Below are positions 45,690 to 56,716 of a DNA stretch of 64,000 bases, in pieces. Numbering within the stretch: the stretch's first letter is position 1; each line of letters opens with the position of its first letter. The notes under the pieces were generated by a model that did not search any database, was not told the origin of the DNA, and saw only the letters and a list, made by a program, of their open reading frames with translations. The position numbers were made by a program, and so were the translations under genes. The DNA is from Pyrenopolyporus hunteri (Eukaryota; Ascomycota; Sordariomycetes; Xylariales; Hypoxylaceae): assembly GCA_902806595.1 (NCBI GenBank), contig CADCXC010000004.1:1-64000 (forward strand). Reading direction: 5' to 3'.

Positions 45690-46385
45690 GTATACTTAAA
45701 AAACGTTAACTATAAAAAAACGTTATTTTTTAAAAAATGATTTTTTATTATTTTACGCGTTTTTTTATTTTTATTTTTAATATTACGACGCGTAAATATT
45801 ATATAATAATATAATATATAAAAAAATTATTTTTTAATTTTACGTTCGAATTTTTTTTTTCTTTTTTTTATTATATTTTTAAATTTTTTTTTAAATTTTT
45901 TTCTAAATTTTTTTTTAAATTTAAATTTTTAAGTTTTTAAATTTTTAAATTTTTAAATTTTTAAATTTTTAAGTTTTTAAGTTTTTAAGTTTTTTTTTAA
46001 ATTTTTAAATTTTTATAAAATAGGTATTTAAATATTTAAGTAAATATTTAAATAAATAATTAAATATTTATATAATCGTTTTGTAACCGTAATAAAAAAA
46101 AAAAAAAATTAAAGAATTATTTTTATTTTATATAAAAAATCGTTATCGTAAAAAAAACGATTATTATTTAATTAAATTTATATTATTAAAAAATCGTTTT
46201 TAAATATATAATCGTTATTTATATTTATTAATTATTATTATAATAAATATTTACGAAGTATTTTATTAAAGCGTAATTTTAACGATATTTATTTTTAATT
46301 TATAAATACTTATATTTTATAAAAGATTTTAGTTAATAGATGCTTTTTATATAAATACTTATAACGTATTTACTTAAATACCTAA
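45690..46385. other. AT-rich island
   Basis: About 700 bp composed almost only of A and T, with sparse CG dinucleotides. A minisatellite of 8-bp AAATTTTT/AAGTTTTT units runs from about 45921 to 46011. No protein-coding potential is seen. The sharp change in composition at both ends, the TA richness and the telomere-proximal counterpart at 221-479 suggest a RIP-eroded transposon remnant (inference). TAGGTACC repeat clusters lie on both sides. Confidence 0.75.
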
Positions 46386-47405
46386 ATAGGTACATACGTA
46401 TATTTTTACCTATATACATACCTACCTAGGGACTTACCTACCTTCTTATTTTCTTATATGCAAGGTATTCACCTGCTTAGAAGGCATCGCACAATACAGT
46501 AGGTACGTTAGGTACCTAGGTAGGTAGGTATCAGGTACCTACTAAGCCCGGGTGGTTTGAGCGTTGTAGCGTCATCGGGCCGGTCTACCTAAACGCGATG
46601 CAATTACAGGGACTGGGGGGATCCAATCGCCCTAAGCCAAAGGCACCACATGTCTGCTGAATGCAGATAAAGGGTACTATAAATCTAGGACCCTTGACAG
46701 AACCGAGAGGCAGCCCCAGATTCGGTGATTAAGTCTTAGGTACCCGATAACCTGCAGCCATGACCCGTAGTAAGTATATGATACCAGTTACGCACGGGCA
46801 GGAGATATAGAGAGCACATGTAACAGAGTACGGAACTAAGTCTGCCCCGCTGTATCGTCATGCGCCGTCTCCGCCCTTGCATCTACGGCAGCTGCATTGA
46901 AGATGCGCGAACAACGCAAATACCTACCCTAAATTACTTAGGTAGGTACCTACTTAGGTAGCTCGAGGCGTTAAGTTGCTCTTAAAACTCTCGTCGTTAT
47001 TTTTCCCTCACGATCATCCTCTCCAAGTTTATCTTCACTCCGCATTCTTCACCTCTCCCACCCCGTGCCGCTTGGCAGACGAATTCGGAAGCTCGAGGTC
47101 GCACAGCAGCGAGAATGTTTTATCAAAAACACCACGACCTGCTCACGATACTCTGACGAAATACCCAAACTCGCGTACCCTGAGGTAACGCTCCCGCGAC
47201 ATCTCATCTACGTGAGATATCTACCTAAGGCTTCGCCTTTCCAACGTAATTCCGTATGCCTTCGCCTGTCCTTACCACCGAGAAGAATCCAAATTCCTGT
47301 CTATCCCTCGCTTCGTATCAGCGGCTAGTCGCTACCCCAAATCGCAAATATAGCTCGCAGTCAGCCTAGAAAGTAAGGCCGAGTCAGGCCTAGCCGGTAG
47401 ATGCT
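46386..47405. repeat. Repeat-rich region upstream of the histidine phosphatase gene
   Basis: Repeat clusters lie at about 46378-46440, 46499-46542 and 46922-46965. The remainder (46970-47400) is C-rich on the plus strand, with open frames (46976-47328) that have no family features; it may be 5' leader or promoter of the gene starting at 47406. Confidence 0.6.
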
Positions 47406-49614
47406 ATGGGCCGCCCTCCAGCTTACATATTCATAGTTAGGTTCGTAACTTACAGAATGTTGTCTACCTACGTAAACTTTGAACTCGAAACTCACATATG
47501 GGACTTCAAATTTGAGCAGGCACGGGAAACGCCTCGACGCCGCGGATAAGCAATGGCACCTTTCCTCGCCCACCCCGTATGACCCTCCTCTAACTTACGG
47601 TGGTTGGATGCAGTCTAGGACAGTTGGAGCAAGGATCGCGTCCATCTTGAGAGAAAGGGAGGAAGAGGAAGAGGCTATCGCAGCCAGTCCTGAACCCAAC
47701 ACAGCCCATACCAAGCCAAAAAAGCGCCGCTATAAGGTCGTGATACATAGTTCTCCCTTTCTTCGATGCGTCCAGAGTTCCATCGCCATAGCTGCCGGCC
47801 TCGCCTCGAGCCCTCCTTCACCTACCTCTATCGAAAGGTCACCCTCTCCACGAAGTCTAGCGCAGGTGTCCCCCCTTAGTTCGCCTCCGGTGCGGCCTCC
47901 CACCGCCACCCCTTCACATGCGATCACGCCCCTTGATTCCTCCAATCACAGTTCGGTTAGCAGGACTGTTCTACGACTCGACGCTTTCCTCGGAGAATGG
48001 CTCTCTCCCGACTACTTCGAGCATATTACACCACCCCCTAGATCAAGCCTATTACTAGCCACGGCGAAAGCTGAGTTGCTGCGCCGCGAGAATTACAACG
48101 ACTACTCTCACTTCCACACCCAATATATTCCAAATACCTCGTCCCAACTGTGGAATGCGGCCCCTAACCGTGGAAGCCCCTCAAGTCCTTCCCACACCCC
48201 TGAATCAGGAGCCCTTTCCAGTCTTGAAAGCCTCTCTTCTCTGAGGGGGAGCCTGCCAAGACAAAGGAGCGATTCGGTTGGAATTTTAGACCTGAGGGCG
48301 CCACACAAAGTACCCTCACCAGATTCTGTATGGGGTTCGGGATATATAGGACCCGTCCCTTCGTACGCTCTCTCGACCTCCGAACCTATACCGAGAGGTT
48401 ATGTTGCGCACGCCCGTGACGCATGTGTCGATGTCGATTACCAGTGGGACTCTAGTAGAGACAACATCGGCTGGGGAGACGGCGGCGTCTTACCCGAAGA
48501 ATGGGCAGAAATGCATCAAAGATTCAGGAAAGGGCTGAAACGATTAGTCGACTGGTACAGTACGACGGAGAACCCCGGGGAAATGGTGACTAAAACGGCC
48601 CCGAATCCAGTTTCAGCCAAGCCTGCGCAAATAGGGGACGATGGCAACAGATCATCCATCGATCATGACGAGGATACTATTATAGAGAACGTTGTCGTCC
48701 TTGTTTCGCATGGCGCTGGCTGTAACGCCCTCATAGGCGCCATCACACAGCAGCCCGTCCTTATTGATGTTGGAATGTCGTCAATTACAATGGCGGAACG
48801 AAAACCCGAATTTGACGAGTATTTGAACGCTAATAATTATGAGGAAACCGCTTCTTCGATTGAAGAGCCTCTAATAACTAAGCAACCTACATTGTCGGAG
48901 ATATATGAGCTAAGGCTGTTCGCTAACACAGATCACCTCCATTCTGCGATTACGCCGCCAAGCCTCAGTCGTTCCTCTTCAGCCGCAGGGCGTAATCCGC
49001 GCGGCCGATATACTAACGGATTCGCGACCGCGTTGAAAGAGGTTAATTTCGGCGCGCCGTTATATGGAGGTTCGGCGTCGGGGGGTCGTAGTAATTCGTC
49101 AAACGCTTCTCTTGGTAGCATGCGAAGGGGGTCGCCGATACCATCATCGCTTCGGCAACCGTTGGCTAGCACCGCGGGTACGGGAGGTATGGCAATTAGC
49201 AGCGGCGCTTCCAAGTTTCCAACGCAGCCCGATGGTTCAGGCTCGAATGGGTTGTGGGCACCGCCGAATACTACCAATGTAGCAGAGAAAGCGGATTCGC
49301 CGCCACTACCGAATTTTGGCCGCCAGGGTGAACCGATGCAAAAATATGGCGAACCCCATGCGAAAACGCAGGAGCACAATTCCAATCCCAACAACCCCAC
49401 GCACATAGACTCAACGAGGAGATCCGCCACAAAGTCAGAGTCAGAGTCTTCGCTTGGTGAAGAGCGTGATAAGTTCGACGGAGATCCTGTTCCTCGGTTA
49501 TGGGCCGGCACGAGTAACGGCGGATTATGGGGTTCTCCTCGACCACCGGGAGAAGCTGAAAGAATTCGGGACTTGACTGCGACGAAACGAAGGTGGACCG
49601 TCAACCAGCAGTAA
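47406..49614 (+). CDS. Histidine-phosphatase (phosphoglycerate mutase-like) family protein
   Basis: Model join(47406..47440, 47520..49614), 709 aa. The 35-bp first exon encodes MGRPPAYIFIV plus two bases of Arg; the 79-bp intron (GTTCGT..GAGCAG) splits the catalytic RHG, giving Arg12-His13-Gly14 followed by KRLDAADKQWHLSSPTPYDPPLTYGG. That sequence, then the HSSPFLRCVQSS segment and the second catalytic-type His409 in VSHGAGCNAL, define branch 1 of the histidine phosphatase superfamily. Long Ser/Pro-rich insertions separate the blocks, and the C-terminal 250 residues are low-complexity (Ser, Gly, Asn, Pro), suggesting a regulated cytosolic protein. Fungal homologues of this long type have no established substrate; a role as protein or small-molecule phosphatase is inferred. 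Confidence 0.85.
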
Positions 49615-50947
49615 AAGCTAGGTTATAGTCACCTCAGCCTAAACAGGCATCAGGATACCCAGAAAACTCCACTCACATACTTAACGCGCCCTACTATACA
49701 TCGAGCTGGACATCAGGAAAGGCCTAAAATCGGCAATCAGCAGGTTTCATGGGCATCGTTAGGCTTCCGGGCATGCCACCATCCTCATGTTGTTTGACCG
49801 GATGAATGAGATGTGTTATTACGACGGTTCTCGAGGGGCGATACGCCTATATCCCCCCTTTATTATGTCGCTCCATGAATCTCTCTTGTTTCCTACAATT
49901 ATAACCCCTTTTCGTAAGATAGCATTTAGCGAGTTAATATTTGCATAGCCAATGAATAAGACAAGGATCGGAGGGCTCGAGTCCAAATTGTAATTGGTAA
50001 TTCATAGTCTAGGTTAGGCGTCAAGCTGGCCATCGCCAATTGATTAATGATTCTAATTCGTGTTGATGGAAGAGTGAATCGGCAATGGGTAACTGAGGGC
50101 CTCTAGCAACATTATTTTTCCTTCAGCTCTGTGTTTTCAACTTGGATCGCCGTTGGGACCGCGTAGATTCATTTGCTTCTAGGGGCCTCTAAGGTCAGGT
50201 TCCGGCAGCGACGGAACGAACGGGGACACTATACTCATAGGATAGTAGAACCGATCTCGGATTGCACGAGAATACCAGGAACCGTAGGACCATCCCGCGG
50301 TCCTGGGCGGTTGTAGACTCGCATACGCCTCCAAATGTTCCCCGACTGGGGTGTGAACAATTTCGGCAACCGTCCCAGCGCCTCCAATGGCTATTGGTGT
50401 GCACCACAAGGTACCGTATAACCTACCATCACACAGCATATACAGATAGGCTTTCTATGGAACACGTCGCTGGCGCATGCAAGTGAGCACCCGTCCATTC
50501 TACACGAGGCAGAATAGAGCGGGGTCAACATCGAGCCACGGAAGCGGCCTGTCAGATAGGGGTATATTCTTACGCATTCTCTAGACCTGAAGGGCGATTC
50601 CAATATATATATATTTCATGTCTAGCCCACGTCCGCCTCAAGAACGAATCAATAGAAAATTCGCCCCTTACGAACGCCTTTTGGATATGCAGTCCCGTAC
50701 TCCCATGTTTGCACGTTCTCTTTAGAGCAAAGTTCCATCCGTCCCTTCTATATTTCCCGTTTATCCCAGGACACTGTGACGAAGTGGCTTCCTTTCCAGC
50801 TTGGCAACGCATCGATCCGACTTCCGGAGCCACGCTCAATAGAACGTGACTAGGACTACACCTCGCGGCTTTGCCTTGGCTATCGCTTATGGGGTGGCTG
50901 CCTCCGCGTTGGTATAATCCGGCTTCCATTGCCCGCCTGGGTTCTCT
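49615..50947. other. Convergent intergenic region, no gene seen
   Basis: A 1.3 kb gap between the 3' ends of the histidine phosphatase and carrier genes. The longest open frame (50570-50929, minus, 119 codons) has no recognisable features. The TAGGTACC repeat is absent here. I see no tRNA or other RNA gene. Confidence 0.5.
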
Positions 50948-52067
50948 TTAACCAAACACTCTCCGCATAGCTTGGTGCGCAAGCTCAACACCCAAGAACG
51001 TCGCTGCATTGGCCGGCACAGCTCTGGCGAGCGCCGGTCCGAAACCGGGGAAGAACGCTTTGACGCCGCCCTTGCCGTATAGTTCTTTAATTACGCCGCC
51101 GATGCTCACGTTGCCCTCGGCCGTCTGCAACCGACTCTTGACGGTATCGACGGGAAACACAGGAATCCACATCGCGACTCCCGCGGCGCCACCCGCAGCC
51201 GTGATAGCTAGCAGGCTTAGCTCCCCCTTAGGCTTACCCGTGTCCGGGTCCAACGGGGTCAAGCGGCGCTTGATGTATTCGTATGCGGCGAAGTAAGCTG
51301 CGGAGCCCGGGCCGTCGCGGGCGAGGGTAGCTGCGCTGCCGCGGAAGACGGAGCGCACGCCGCCCTCACGGTATAGCTGGCGTACGACGTCGAGACCACC
51401 CTTGTACTTGGGCTCCTCGCCAGGCTTGAGACGCTGGCCCTGGACTTGCAGGATGACCTTGACGCGCTCAAAAGGCGCTGTGATGGCAGTCATAGGGATT
51501 GCACTAAGAAAGCCGGCGGCGCTGATTTGGCCGATGGACAAGGCGCCCGTAGGTGACGGGGGGGAGAAAGCCGTCACAATCTGCTTGCCCACGTCGTAGC
51601 CCCAGAAGGATACCGCAACTGGATATACGTTTCAATTAGTCTCGTCCGGGTCCTACTCGTAACAGCGTGGCGGGAAAACGGGAAGGAAACGTACACATAG
51701 GCGTCACGCCCACCAACGGCGCGCTCACACCTGCATAGAGTCCTCTTCTTAGCCCATCCCTTGCGACACTCTTTCGCACAACATCGATGGCCGAGGAATA
51801 TACCCCTTTGTCGGCCGTTTGCAAGCGCACCTTGACTAGATCGAACGGATGGCCAACGATGACGGCGCAGACACCGCCGAAGCCACCCGCAGCGAAGGAT
51901 CGTAGCTGGGACGATAAGCTATTGGCGGCTACCTGGGCATCGGCTTTCAGCTCTGCCTTGAGCTCGTCCTTGGTCTCGGGGAGGTGCGGTAGATGGTTGG
52001 CGACGGGAGAGGGCAGCGAGGAATGCAATTTCTCGTTGATGCCGTTATGCTTCTCGTTAGAGGACAT
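50948..52067 (-). CDS. Mitochondrial carnitine/acylcarnitine carrier
   Basis: Model complement(join(50948..51618, 51695..52067)), 347 aa, one 76-bp intron (GTACGT..TCCAG). The start is the Met of MSSNEKHNG; the frame is open upstream but that part is not conserved-looking. Three mitochondrial-carrier repeats are evident, each with its PxD/ExxK/R signature: PFDLVKVRLQ, PFERVKVILQ and PVDTVKSRLQ. The repeats also carry AAGGFGGV, FRGSAATLARDGPGSAAYF and TPMFAVSFWGYD, the last created by the exon join. The pattern matches the carnitine carrier (Crc1, A. nidulans AcuH), which exchanges acylcarnitine for carnitine across the inner mitochondrial membrane for acetyl and fatty-acyl transfer. The soluble N-terminal extension (about 1-55) is longer than in yeast. 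Confidence 0.93.
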
Positions 52068-53629
52068 GGCGGCGACGTTCCCTTCGTTCGGGTTGACTCT
52101 GTTTGTTTTATCCGGCCTGATAAAACCCACTCGATCGGGTTGCGGCTGTCCGGAGCCTCGAAGGGATCGAAAGGTATCAGGAAGTTCAGGTCGTCCTGTT
52201 GCGCAAACCCACGCAGGATACGGAATTCCGCTTGCTAGCCTGCCGCGACGGCGCCCAAACCCAGACCTAGATGTTTTCGACGTCTTGCGACCAAAACACT
52301 TGCGATCACAGCGGAAGTCCGGTACGAGACAGAAGGACAGACGGCGGTTCGAGCGAATTAGCTTTATCGGAAAGGAAGTAAGTCGGCAATGGGAAAGCCG
52401 AGCAACGTCAAGAGGCACGGTACCTATTCGAGCCTCGGCAGACAAGACTGTCCAAGTACCAGGTACGCATGTTGTACCTTACATAAGGTAATTATCCGTA
52501 AGATGGGACCGTGTTACGTGCCCACCCAAGGCTAGGTAGGGTTTTGTTACACGATCGCACTCCCAAAATCTATAGGTACGTCCGCTATGGGTGCCATAGG
52601 TACAAGACAGGTAGGTACCTAGGTACCTACAGAATGTTTGTAAATTGTAATAATCCTTACCCATCTCTTACCTTCTTCTCTGACACGCACTAATGTAGAA
52701 ATTGGATGCGTAGGTACCTACCTATCTAAGCTGGATTTATCGTGCCTCGGTCGAGTCGGCTTAATGGAAAGAGACAAGACGTACGCCTAAGGAGAAAGAA
52801 TATTACCCCGCCAAATGACCTACGTAGGTACCTATGTACATGTATATACCATAAGGTAGGTACCTTACCCAAGGCAATACGGAATACATGGATGTAGGTA
52901 TACATAGTTGTGGATGTTTACCTACACTGGGTACCTACCTAGGTATGTATACCCTTGTTCGCATCTACCTACATGTAGGTACATATCTCATGCTCTACCG
53001 CTATGCACCTATGTATCCGATCAATTTGCGATAGCTAGGTACCTACCTTTACCTATGTAGGTACCTAGACGCAGCAAAATAGGTACGAAATATGAAGTAG
53101 GTACCTGGGTATATGCCATAGTGTGTGGGTGAACGTACGTCATAATCATATGCCAAAATGACACCTAATAAGGCAGGTAGGGATACATGTAGGTACCCTA
53201 ATTTAGGCACGTACCTACCTATCCATGTGACTTGCAACATTTAGATAGATTCATGTGTTTTTGAGCCTTTATCATTCATAGGTATGTACATAGATTATAT
53301 ACGTTGTATATGTCCTCTATCCGAGAACTCTATACAGAACATTAGGAACGTTCAAGAGGCGTACCGGGGGGTATACTCATTCCTCATATTCCTCTGTTCC
53401 GCCATGACCTTCCGACGCCCTCAACAACCCAAGCGTCTCTCCAATCAACAACGCGCCCTGTCCAACAAAAATATTATTGATCGTCGCATGTCGCACAGCT
53501 CAGCTGTTCCGGAGGAAAGGAGCTGGTTCGCCAACGCTGCTCCGCGCCGATCCTAGTTTAGTTTGGGGATGATATCAAGCAAAATCGAAAGCCTCCTCGC
53601 CAGCCCCTCCCGCCAACCATATACCATTT
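52068..53629. repeat. Repeat-dense intergenic region
   Basis: The first 450 bp is the carrier promoter or leader. From about 52595 to 53225 the sequence is the densest zone of the TAGGTACC/CCTA repeat in the window, with more than fifteen short clusters including TAGGTACATGTATATACC variants. After it lies a short plus-strand open frame described separately (53404-53556). Confidence 0.75.
53404..53556 (+). CDS. Possible small protein, 50 aa
   Basis: A short frame begins with MTFRRPQQPKRLSNQQ and ends at a TAG, encoding a basic, Gln/Asn/Arg-rich peptide with no membrane segment or known motif. It sits between the repeat-dense zone and the convergent 3' end of the zinc transporter gene. Its composition looks less random than the surrounding repeat, and the ATG has a reasonable context (GCCATGACC). 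It could be a chance frame or an exon of an unrecognised transcript. Confidence 0.2.
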   Translation: MTFRRPQQPKRLSNQQRALSNKNIIDRRMSHSSAVPEERSWFANAAPRRS

Positions 53630-55383
53630 TTAATACCCACCCAGCCCCTTGGGTGCGACAGCGCCGACCCGACCCATACCGCACCAGCATGTCGTATCGC
53701 CTTCTCTCTCCATTTGTATTGTAAGGTCGATCCCGTGTTTACTTAAATAGCTCTGGACCCTATCTCGAACCTCCTCCATGTCCGCACCCCGAACTGCGGC
53801 CACGTGAATCACCCCCAAAAGTCGACCCCCGGGCTCCCCGCTCACACCGTCATCTACCCAGAACTTAGGTACCGAATACGAAGCCACACCCCGCTGATTC
53901 GTGATCTCGGATAATGTGTTGCGTAGATTATACTCCGTGTCCGCTGGGATCGTCAGCAACAGACGCTGGGCCGATGACTTCACGAGAGGGATCGCCGTAA
54001 TGAGGATCAGGTATGCGATCAGGAAAGAGGCAAGCGGATCCCAGCCGGACCACGGAACGAGGTAAGTTAGTAGTGTCGACACGATCACCGAGGCACTTCC
54101 AAGGGTGTCCGCAAGAATATGCAAATAAATTCCGTGCATGTTCTCGTTTTCATGATCATTATGAGAATGGGCGTGGCCATGGTTGTGCTCACGCTCGTTC
54201 TCATGCTCATGGTGCGAACCGCAGTCATGGTGGTCGTGAACCTTTTTATGTCCGTGGTCATGGCTGTGGCTGTGGCTGTGGGGATGCCCATGATCGTGAG
54301 GATGACCGTGACCATGGCTATGTCCGTGATGATGGCCATGAGAGCCAAAAGCGAAGATGCCTAACAGATTCACCACCAAGCCCAATGTACTAACAATCAA
54401 AAGTTCTCTAAGTCGCTTAGTTTCTCGCCCTTCTAGTAATCTCTCGAAACCTTCAAACATGATTTCAAGGCTAATCAGTCTGTACAAAACGTTAGCTAGC
54501 CAAATCGCATAGGGGCGATTCGAACACATACATCAGGAAGACTCCATTCGCAAAACCACTCAGCGTCTCGATCTTCCCGAAGCCGTACGGGAACCTTTCG
54601 CTGGGGGGCCATTTGCTCATAACTGACGCGAAAAGGCCGACTGCCAGAGCAACGCAGTCGAAAAACATATGTATGCTATCGCTAAGAAGCCCTAAGGAGT
54701 CGGTGAGGTACCCGTAGACCGCCTGGACACCCATAAACGTGAAATTAACCCTACCAAGGGAGATTGTTAGTAATGCTCTTGGGGGTACGATAGATTAAGA
54801 AAACCCCATACCCCATGAAGTAAAAAATGCGACGCGAGTCCTTCTCTGTCATAATAGCGTGGATCAACGGCCATTTCGAAGTGAGAGGGAGCAGCAAAGC
54901 CGTGAATTTCGAATACGCCGCGCTATGGTGATGGTGGTGGCCGTGAGCATGATGCATATGATCGTGTAAGACAGCAACAGCAGGAGCAGTATAGTCTGGA
55001 GTCTTGGGCGCGTCTATTATATCTTTTTTTTGCGGACTCGGTAGGTCTTCGGTGTTTTGCCTCAGGGGCGAAGGTCGGTTTTCTCGTCTTTGCAACGGGA
55101 TAAACGAGTTCGCTCGATATTGGATCATATTCTGCCGGACTTGTGTCTGGGAATCGTGGTTGGGGTGATCGTGGTCATGGCTGTAGTCTGGTTTTAGACC
55201 CTGGCCTTGAGGGTAGCCTTGTAGGGAACGAGTCGATCTTGAGTGGCCAAAAGAGGGAGGCGAGTGCGAGTGAGACTGAGAGTGGGAGTGGGAGTGTGAG
55301 TGTGAGTGCGAATGGGAATGAGAATGAGAATGGCCGTGGTTATACGGCAGCGGAGGTTGCGGCAAGGCGTAGGAAGATGCCAT
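53630..55383 (-). CDS. CDF-family zinc transporter, MSC2-like
   Basis: Model complement(join(53630..54479, 54532..54750, 54812..55383)), 546 aa, introns of 52 bp (GTATGT..GTACAG) and 61 bp (GTATGG..GGTAG). The start is the first ATG at 55383. The N-terminus is a His-Ser repeat (about residues 16-45) followed by a second His cluster (HDHMHHAHGHHHHH). Transmembrane segments begin at FYFMGVNFTFMGVQAVYG; the zinc-site pairs are SIHMFFDC (HxxxD) and HILADTLGSA (HxxxD). A long His/Asp loop of about 70 residues lies between helices IV and V. This matches Msc2 of yeast and Cis4 of fission yeast, which pair with Zrg17 to move zinc into the ER. The C-terminal domain ends with CWCGMGRVG. Confidence 0.9.
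55260..55342. repeat. Hexanucleotide minisatellite encoding a His-Ser tract
   Basis: On the minus strand this is a run of about 13 near-perfect hexamers of the form CAYTCN within the first exon of the zinc transporter gene. It reads as alternating His and Ser. Third-position drift shows it is not a fresh slippage product, but such tracts readily change length between strains. Confidence 0.85.
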
Positions 55384-56716
55384 AACGTTGCCCAACGGTT
55401 AGTTCAAGGATGTGTTTACCCAGCTACCGTATCTAGAGTCCCGAGGACTCTTTGTTCTATAACTCTATCGCATACACGTAAAAATGTGGTAAACGAGTAT
55501 AGCGCTGCCAATTGACGAACTAGCAGGCTTCTATCGAGCGGAGTCTGCTGGACGTCTTGTCGACGACGGATCGATATATCTGGCTGCTCGGCGGATTGCC
55601 CAGGGCGTCGGGGTTGATCTTGTTTGCGGGCGCGGGCGTGGGTAGCGATTAGGCTTGGGCAGATAATTAATCTAGATGTTCAACTTGAAAGCGAGCGCGA
55701 AGCACTAGTACGGCTTTAACAGAGGGGATTGGCACACAATCCAAAGACAACAAGCAACTGTGGCATTTTGTATTGATAAAAGAGCGAGAGAAAAAGCCCA
55801 GCAATACGTCGTCGAGAAGGAGGAAAGGTTCAGCGCTCTCGCCCCTGGTCCCTGAATGCGGTTCCCAAATCTTTCTCTTTCCGATCTAGCGCCAACCCCC
55901 AGTGCCTTTATCTCCCTCCGTACCTACAGGTAGGCAGGTACCTACTATGGCACTTATGGTGCACCCTGCGGCAAGATCTCCGCATTATTACTACAAAGTA
56001 ACCTGTACGATACAATACAGAACGAAGTCCGATGCAGCCGCCGGGGGGGTTCACTGGAAATACTCTTTTGGCCGAATTATAGACACTATTACAGCCGTTT
56101 TACAGTAAGATTACTAGGCTTGCCGAAGCTTCATTAGCTTGATGAAGTCCCTAATTTTTAGAGTTTATGTGCCTGTCTAGAAAAAACTCTAATGGCCATT
56201 TGAGGTTCTTTCAATATGTAGGTACTATGTAAGGTACCGAGGTACCGACCGCATGCTGTATCTAGACGTGACGTCGCCATTGGTCAGGACAACTTGGCGT
56301 TCATCTAATAAACAGCAAACCTCTAAGATCTCGTCCCAACTGTCGCTGTAGGGCTTAAACGCACACTTGGCAACAACCTTACCTCAACACCACACCTACA
56401 TTATCAGGGCCCCCAACTACCTCACAGCCCCTCGCATCTAGCCCGTTGTCTGGCGCTGCAGTGAGATGTGCTCTACCGACGCTGGTCAGCCCCCCAGGGT
56501 CACGACAGGTAACGAAAGATCCGTATAAGGCATACGAGATAATTAAGCCGGTCATTATATCAGGCTGGGTACCATTTCCTCGCCTATACTGCTTATACCG
56601 CCTATACCTACCTACGTAGTAAGCTGCACTTACATGTGTCTGGGGAAGGTAGTTGAGTTGTGCCGAAAAATCCATTCTATTGCCATCCACTGGGCACTTC
56701 ATCTTACTACTCCAAA
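55384..56716. other. Divergent intergenic region of the zinc transporter and ALG1 genes
   Basis: This 1.3 kb gap holds both promoters. Repeat units (TACCTACAGGTAGGCAGGTACC) lie at 55922-55944, with others near 56218-56245 and 56606-56616. No gene is seen. Confidence 0.5.

Noticed and set aside
45690..46385. AT-rich island as a centromere or a mitochondrial insertion
   Set aside because: It is only 700 bp, near a chromosome end and between housekeeping genes, and contains no recognisable mitochondrial gene fragment.
48933..49604. 223-codon open frame on the minus strand
   Set aside because: Opposite the low-complexity C-terminus of the histidine phosphatase gene; no family features.
50570..50929. 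119-codon minus-strand frame after the histidine phosphatase gene
   Set aside because: No family-like features and no splice partner seen.
52595..53225. CRISPR-like array in the repeat-dense zone
   Set aside because: The repeats are short, irregularly spaced and palindromic, with no constant unit or spacers, and the genome is eukaryotic.
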